Assembly (NCBI GenBank): GCA_036785705.1 | Contig: JAWUZG010000353.1 | Coordinates: 1,426,001 to 1,490,000, forward strand | Length of the DNA: 64,000 bases | Origin: Acanthornis magna | Taxonomy: Eukaryota; Chordata; Aves; Passeriformes; Acanthizidae | Direction: 5' to 3' | Shown: positions 60,265-64,000 of the stretch, in pieces | Position numbering within the stretch: position 1 is the stretch's first letter | Layout of the letters: every line of letters begins with the position of its first letter | Translations under genes and position numbers: made by a program | Notes under the pieces: model-generated | Database searches by the model: none | The model's input: only the letters and a program-made list of their open reading frames with translations | Told to the model about the DNA's origin: nothing

Positions 60265-61505
60265 ATGATGAGACGAATCCCCGGGAATGCCGAGCGCTGA
60301 TGGATCTGGAGTGCTGTCACTAATTGGGAATGCTGGGGACAAGTCCCCAGGAATGTTGAGCGTTGATGGATTTCAAGTGCTGCTGATAATTGGGAATGCT
60401 GGGGACGAATCCATGGGAATGCCGAGCGTTGATGGATCTCATCTGTGGGAATGTCGAGCGCTGATGGATTTCAAGTGCTGCCGATAATTCGGAATGCTGG
60501 GGACAAATCCCCAGGAATGCCGAGTGCTGACGGATCTGGAGTGCTGCCGATAATTGGGAATGCTGGGGACGAATTCATGGGAATGCCGAGCGTTGATGGA
60601 CTTCAAGTGCTGCCGATAATTCGGAATGCTGGGGACAAATCCCCAGGAATGCTGAGCATTGATGGGTCTGGAGTGCTGTCACTAATTGGGAATGACAGGG
60701 GCAAATCCATAGGAATGCCGAGCATTGGTGGATCTCATCCGTGGGAATGCCGAGTGCTGATGGATCTGGAGTGCTGTCACTAATTGGGAATGCTAGGGAT
60801 GAATCCATGGGAATGCCGAGCGTTGATGGATCTGGAGTGCTGCCGATAACTGGGAATGCTGGGGACAAATCCCTGGGAATGCTGAACATTGATGGATTTC
60901 GAGTGATGCTGATAACTGGGAATGCTAGGGACAAATCCCTGGGAATGCTGAACATTGATGGATTTCAAGTGCTGCTGGTAATTGGGAATGACGGGGACAA
61001 ATCCACGGGAATGCCAAGAATTGATGGATCTCATCCATGGGAATGCCGAGCGCTGATGGACCTCGAGTGATGCTGATAACTGGGAATGCTGGGGACAAAT
61101 CCATGGGAATGCCGGGGGCAAATCCATGGGAATGCTGGGGACAAATCCCTGGGAATGCCGAGCGCTGATGGATCTCATCCCTGGCAATGCCGAGCGCTGA
61201 TGGATCTGGAGCGCTGCTGATAATTCGGAATGCTGGGGACAAATCCCCAATAATGTCGAGCGCTGATGGATTTCAAGTGCTGCCGATAATTGGGAATTGT
61301 GGGGACAAATCCCCAGGAATGTCGAGCACTGATGGACCTCGAGTGCTGTCACTAATTGGGAATGCTGGGGACAAATCCCCGGGAATGGTGGGGACAAATC
61401 CATGGGAATGCCAAGTGTTGATGGATTTTGAGTGCTGCCGATAATTGGGAATGCTGGGGACAGATCCCCGGGAATGCTGAGCGCTGGTGGACCTCGAGTG
61501 ATTGT
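60265..61505. repeat. 66-bp minisatellite, 1.24 kb
   Basis: About 18 units contain GCTGGGGACAAATCCCCAGG, AATGCCGAGCGCTGATGGAT and AAGTGCTGCCGATAATTGGG. The 66-bp period is a multiple of three, so a 22-residue frame repeats on both strands. No splice or codon evidence supports a gene. Confidence 0.97.
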
Positions 61506-61699
61506 TGAAGCTCTTCCCGCGGAGAAGCTCAGCCTCTCCATCTGCTCCCTGGTTCCAGCACTGGAGGATGGATCGGGTTTGGATCCTGCCGGAATCCAGA
61601 GGGAATTCGGTGGGAAATGGCCCTCAGGGAGCTTCATTCCCAGAAAAAGCTTTCGGGAATCGTGGATCCGAGGGGGAAAGGGTTGGTGTGAGGAGGTGA

Positions 61700-61978
61700 C
61701 AGAACTGGGAATTTTGGGAAGAGGGAAGGAATCAAGCTTGGAACAGAACCAGGAATTTTGGGAAGAGGGCAGGGACTGAGCTGGGAGCAGAACCAGGAAT
61801 TTTGGGAAGAGAGAAGAGATCAAGCTGGGAACAGAACCGGGAATTCTGGGAAGAGTGCAGGGACTGAGCTGTCCCACCTCTGCCCTTGGCCGTGTCCCAC
61901 ATGGAAAATGTCTCTCCATAGGGATGCAAACCTCCCTGGATGCTGCAGGGAAATTTGGGATTCTGATCCATGTCCTGA
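61700..61978. repeat. Second copy of the 59150-59327 segment with internal expansion
   Basis: CCCACCTCTGCCCTTGGCCG, CCCTGGATGCTGCAGGGAAA and TTTGGGATTCTGATCC are shared. The 5' part holds extra GGAATTTTGGGAAGAG units. 61978-62910 shows no supported gene. Confidence 0.9.
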
Positions 61979-62911
61979 GCCAACTTTTGGGGTTTTTTCC
62001 CACTTTTCCTCACTGTCGCTCTTCCTTAAGGTCAGACTCCGGCCTTGGCTGATCTTGGTTCCTGTCCCTCATCCCGGATGGATCTCGGGGGAGCACTGGA
62101 TCCTGGAAAAATGCTCCAGGGGAAGCTGTGGCTGGCCTGGAGCACCCCTGGACAGGAGGAATTCTGTGTTGCCCTCCTGCCGTGCTCAGGGGTGGGAAAC
62201 GATTCCGTTTGGGGAACCTTTCCCATCCTGCAGGAAGGGCCTGGATTTGGAGGTTTTCCCGTTTTTTCCCAAGTCCAGGTGGGAGCCCAAGGACACAGGA
62301 GAGGCTGCTGGGTCCCGCTGGGATTTGCTGTGGTCGGAGAGGGAAAAATCCCACCTGGATGCAGCCGGAGCGGAAGCGACTCCTCTGGAGCCCGTGCGAG
62401 GCACAGGGAGCCAGGGAATCCATGATCCCCCAATCCAGGAGCATCCCTGCCTTTCCCAAATAAACCACAGGAAAAGCCCAATCCCGCTGGAGAAGTGGGA
62501 ATTCCTCGGGTTCATTTTCATCTCCGTTTGGAGCAAGGCACCGACACCGACTCCATCCATCCCCACCCCTGCAGCGCTCCCGGAATTCTCCTTTTCCCCA
62601 TTCCTGTGTCCCACCGTGCCCTTCATCCCACGCGTTCCCTGTCACTCCGAAGGGCCTTTTAATTCCGCACAAATCCCCGCCCCGGCCTCGCTCCAGGTGC
62701 CTTTAATCACGGAGCAGCCCCGGGTTTCCCAGCGGGAGCGGCAGAGCTCATCCATCGCTGCCCTTCCCTGCCTCCAGCAGGATTTTCCAAGGAGCCGGGG
62801 ATGTGTTTGGGGTGGGAATGAGGCACAGAAACTCCTGGGGTTTTCCCTCCAGCAGCTTTCAGGGAATGCGGCTCCTGCTGGTTCCTTCCCAGGGGATGTT
62901 TGTTGATGTTA

Positions 62912-63296
62912 TTCCAGAGAATCCCGGAATGGCTGGGGTTGGAAAGACCTTTGAGATCTCGGTCCCACCCCATCCATGGCAGGGACACCTCCCACTGTCC
63001 CAGGCTGCTCCAGCCTGGCCTGGGACACTCCCAGGGATCCAGGGATTCTCTGGGAATTCCATCCCAGCCCCTCCCTACCCTCATTCCTTCCCCAATCCCA
63101 TTTCAATCTCCCCTTTCCCACGGGAAGCCATTCCCTGTGTCCTGTCCCTCCATCCCTTGTCCCCAGTCCCCCTCAGCTCTCCTGGAGCCCTTCAGGCACA
63201 GCAAGGGCTCTGAGCTCTCCCTGGAGCCTTCTCCTCCCCAGGGGAACACCCCCAGCTCTCCAGCCTGGCTCCGGAGGTTTTCCAGCCCTCGCTCTC
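62912..63296 (-). mobile_element. CR1 LINE 3' end, antisense
   Basis: Begins with the 3' tip (GGAATGGCTGGGGTTGGAAA) and runs through CCACGGGAAGCCATTCCCTG and GGCACAGCAAGGGCTCTGAG to GGGAACACCCCCAGCTCTCC. The flank continues into unique sequence. Confidence 0.88.
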
Positions 63297-63488
63297 CTCA
63301 TCCAGGTGAAGACGCAGCCCCTGCATTAAACCACAAAGAGGAGCAGAAAAAAACCTCCCCATCCCTTTTATTTTCCTTTAAAAATGGATTCTTTCCCACC
63401 CCGAAGAAGCAGAAAGTGACGCAGATCCAAACAGAACGAGCGAGCTCCCCGAAGGTCCCTGCCGAGGGCTCCCATCCATCCCGGTGAA

Positions 63489-63658
63489 TTATTCCTCCCT
63501 CAGTTCTGCTCCGACATCCCATCCATCTCCGAACTCCTCGGCGCGGGGGCGGCCGTTCCCTCCTCGGAGCATCGATCCCGGAGATCGATGGCTCCGCTCC
63601 GTGAAAAACGTGGAATCGTCCTCGTGCCGGGCGTTCTCCGGGCCGGCATCTTCATCTC
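63489..63658 (-). other. Weak candidate terminal exon of an unidentified minus-strand gene
   Basis: On the minus strand a pyrimidine tract and acceptor (CTCTGTCCCTGTCGCCAG) are followed by an open frame of about 55 codons that is acidic and then Arg/Gly-rich (DEDAGPENARHEDDSTFFTE at its start) and ends in TAA at 63491. AATAAA lies about 120 bp further at 63372-63367. The segment is unique and CpG-rich. I do not recognise the peptide, and no upstream exon is visible. Because the tetraspanin's last exon should lie further right, this would have to be nested or overlapping, which argues against it. Confidence 0.2.
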
Positions 63659-64000
63659 CTGGCGACAGGGACAGAGAACGTTCCCCAGGCAAAGGGCAGC
63701 TCCCTCGGGATGATGGATTTGGGATTTGTTTGTCCTCGAGCGTTAATGGGGCGGGAAAAGGGAATAAATGGGATTTTTCCATTTGCAGGACGCGGCCTCT
63801 GCGAGGGCCTCTCCGATTTAGGGAAGGAAAAGTCAACAAAGGGGGAAAAGCAAACACTTTCAGCTCCGTTAGCTCCGGGAGAGCCTGGAATGGTTTGAAC
63901 AGGGAAGAGCTCCGGAACCGGCGTGTGTTTCTGTATTTCCATGGAAAAGGGGATTTCTGTGGGAAGTTTTCCTTGCTGGAGTCAGGCAGAGCCCATTCCA

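Noticed and set aside
61758..62906. 382-codon plus-strand open frame in intron 7
   Set aside because: No recognisable domain, partly in a duplicated segment, and unlike the missing tetraspanin tail.

Overview
This window looks like a GC-rich, gene-poor stretch of a bird genome, probably a microchromosome and possibly from a songbird. Spliced vertebrate exons with consensus splice sites are present. Truncated CR1 LINE 3' ends occur in both orientations, and their 3' wording is the one typical of bird CR1. Between the few exons almost everything is tandem repeat: minisatellites with units of about 10 to 150 bp, plus pentanucleotide and hexanucleotide arrays. No bacterial, viral or CRISPR features are present.

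Two protein-coding genes can be supported, and they point away from each other. On the minus strand, 5374-5765 is the first coding exon of a tachykinin (substance P type) receptor. It reads best as TACR1, not TACR2. Positions 1-5373 lie in its first intron, and a TATA-like, GC-box promoter candidate lies near 7403-7460. On the plus strand, seven exons (22700-22786, 30178-30363, 42882-42956, 47080-47175, 53156-53269, 57791-57844, 58589-58705) splice in phase 0 into 243 codons of a TspanC8 tetraspanin. Its closest relative is TSPAN15. The last coding exon is not found and probably lies past position 64000.

Region by region: 1-5.4 kb is TACR1 intron 1; 5.4-7.5 kb is TACR1 exon 1, its 5' flank and minisatellites; 7.5-22.5 kb is the intergenic repeat field between the two divergent genes; 22.5-22.8 kb is the CpG-rich promoter and exon 1 of the tetraspanin; 22.8-58.7 kb holds exons 1-7 with array-filled introns; 58.7-64 kb is the start of intron 7, with a weak candidate terminal exon of a minus-strand gene near 63.5 kb.

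The receptor is a Gq-coupled class A GPCR for tachykinin peptides. The tetraspanin belongs to the group that escorts and directs the sheddase ADAM10. No functional link between the two is implied; the link is genomic. In human, TACR2 and TSPAN15 sit side by side, divergently, next to HK1, while TACR1 sits near HK2 and, as far as I know, has no tetraspanin partner. A TACR1-type receptor beside a diverged TSPAN15-type gene therefore suggests the second half of a whole-genome-duplication paralogon, with a TSPAN15 ohnolog kept here. This is the most interesting hypothesis in the window.
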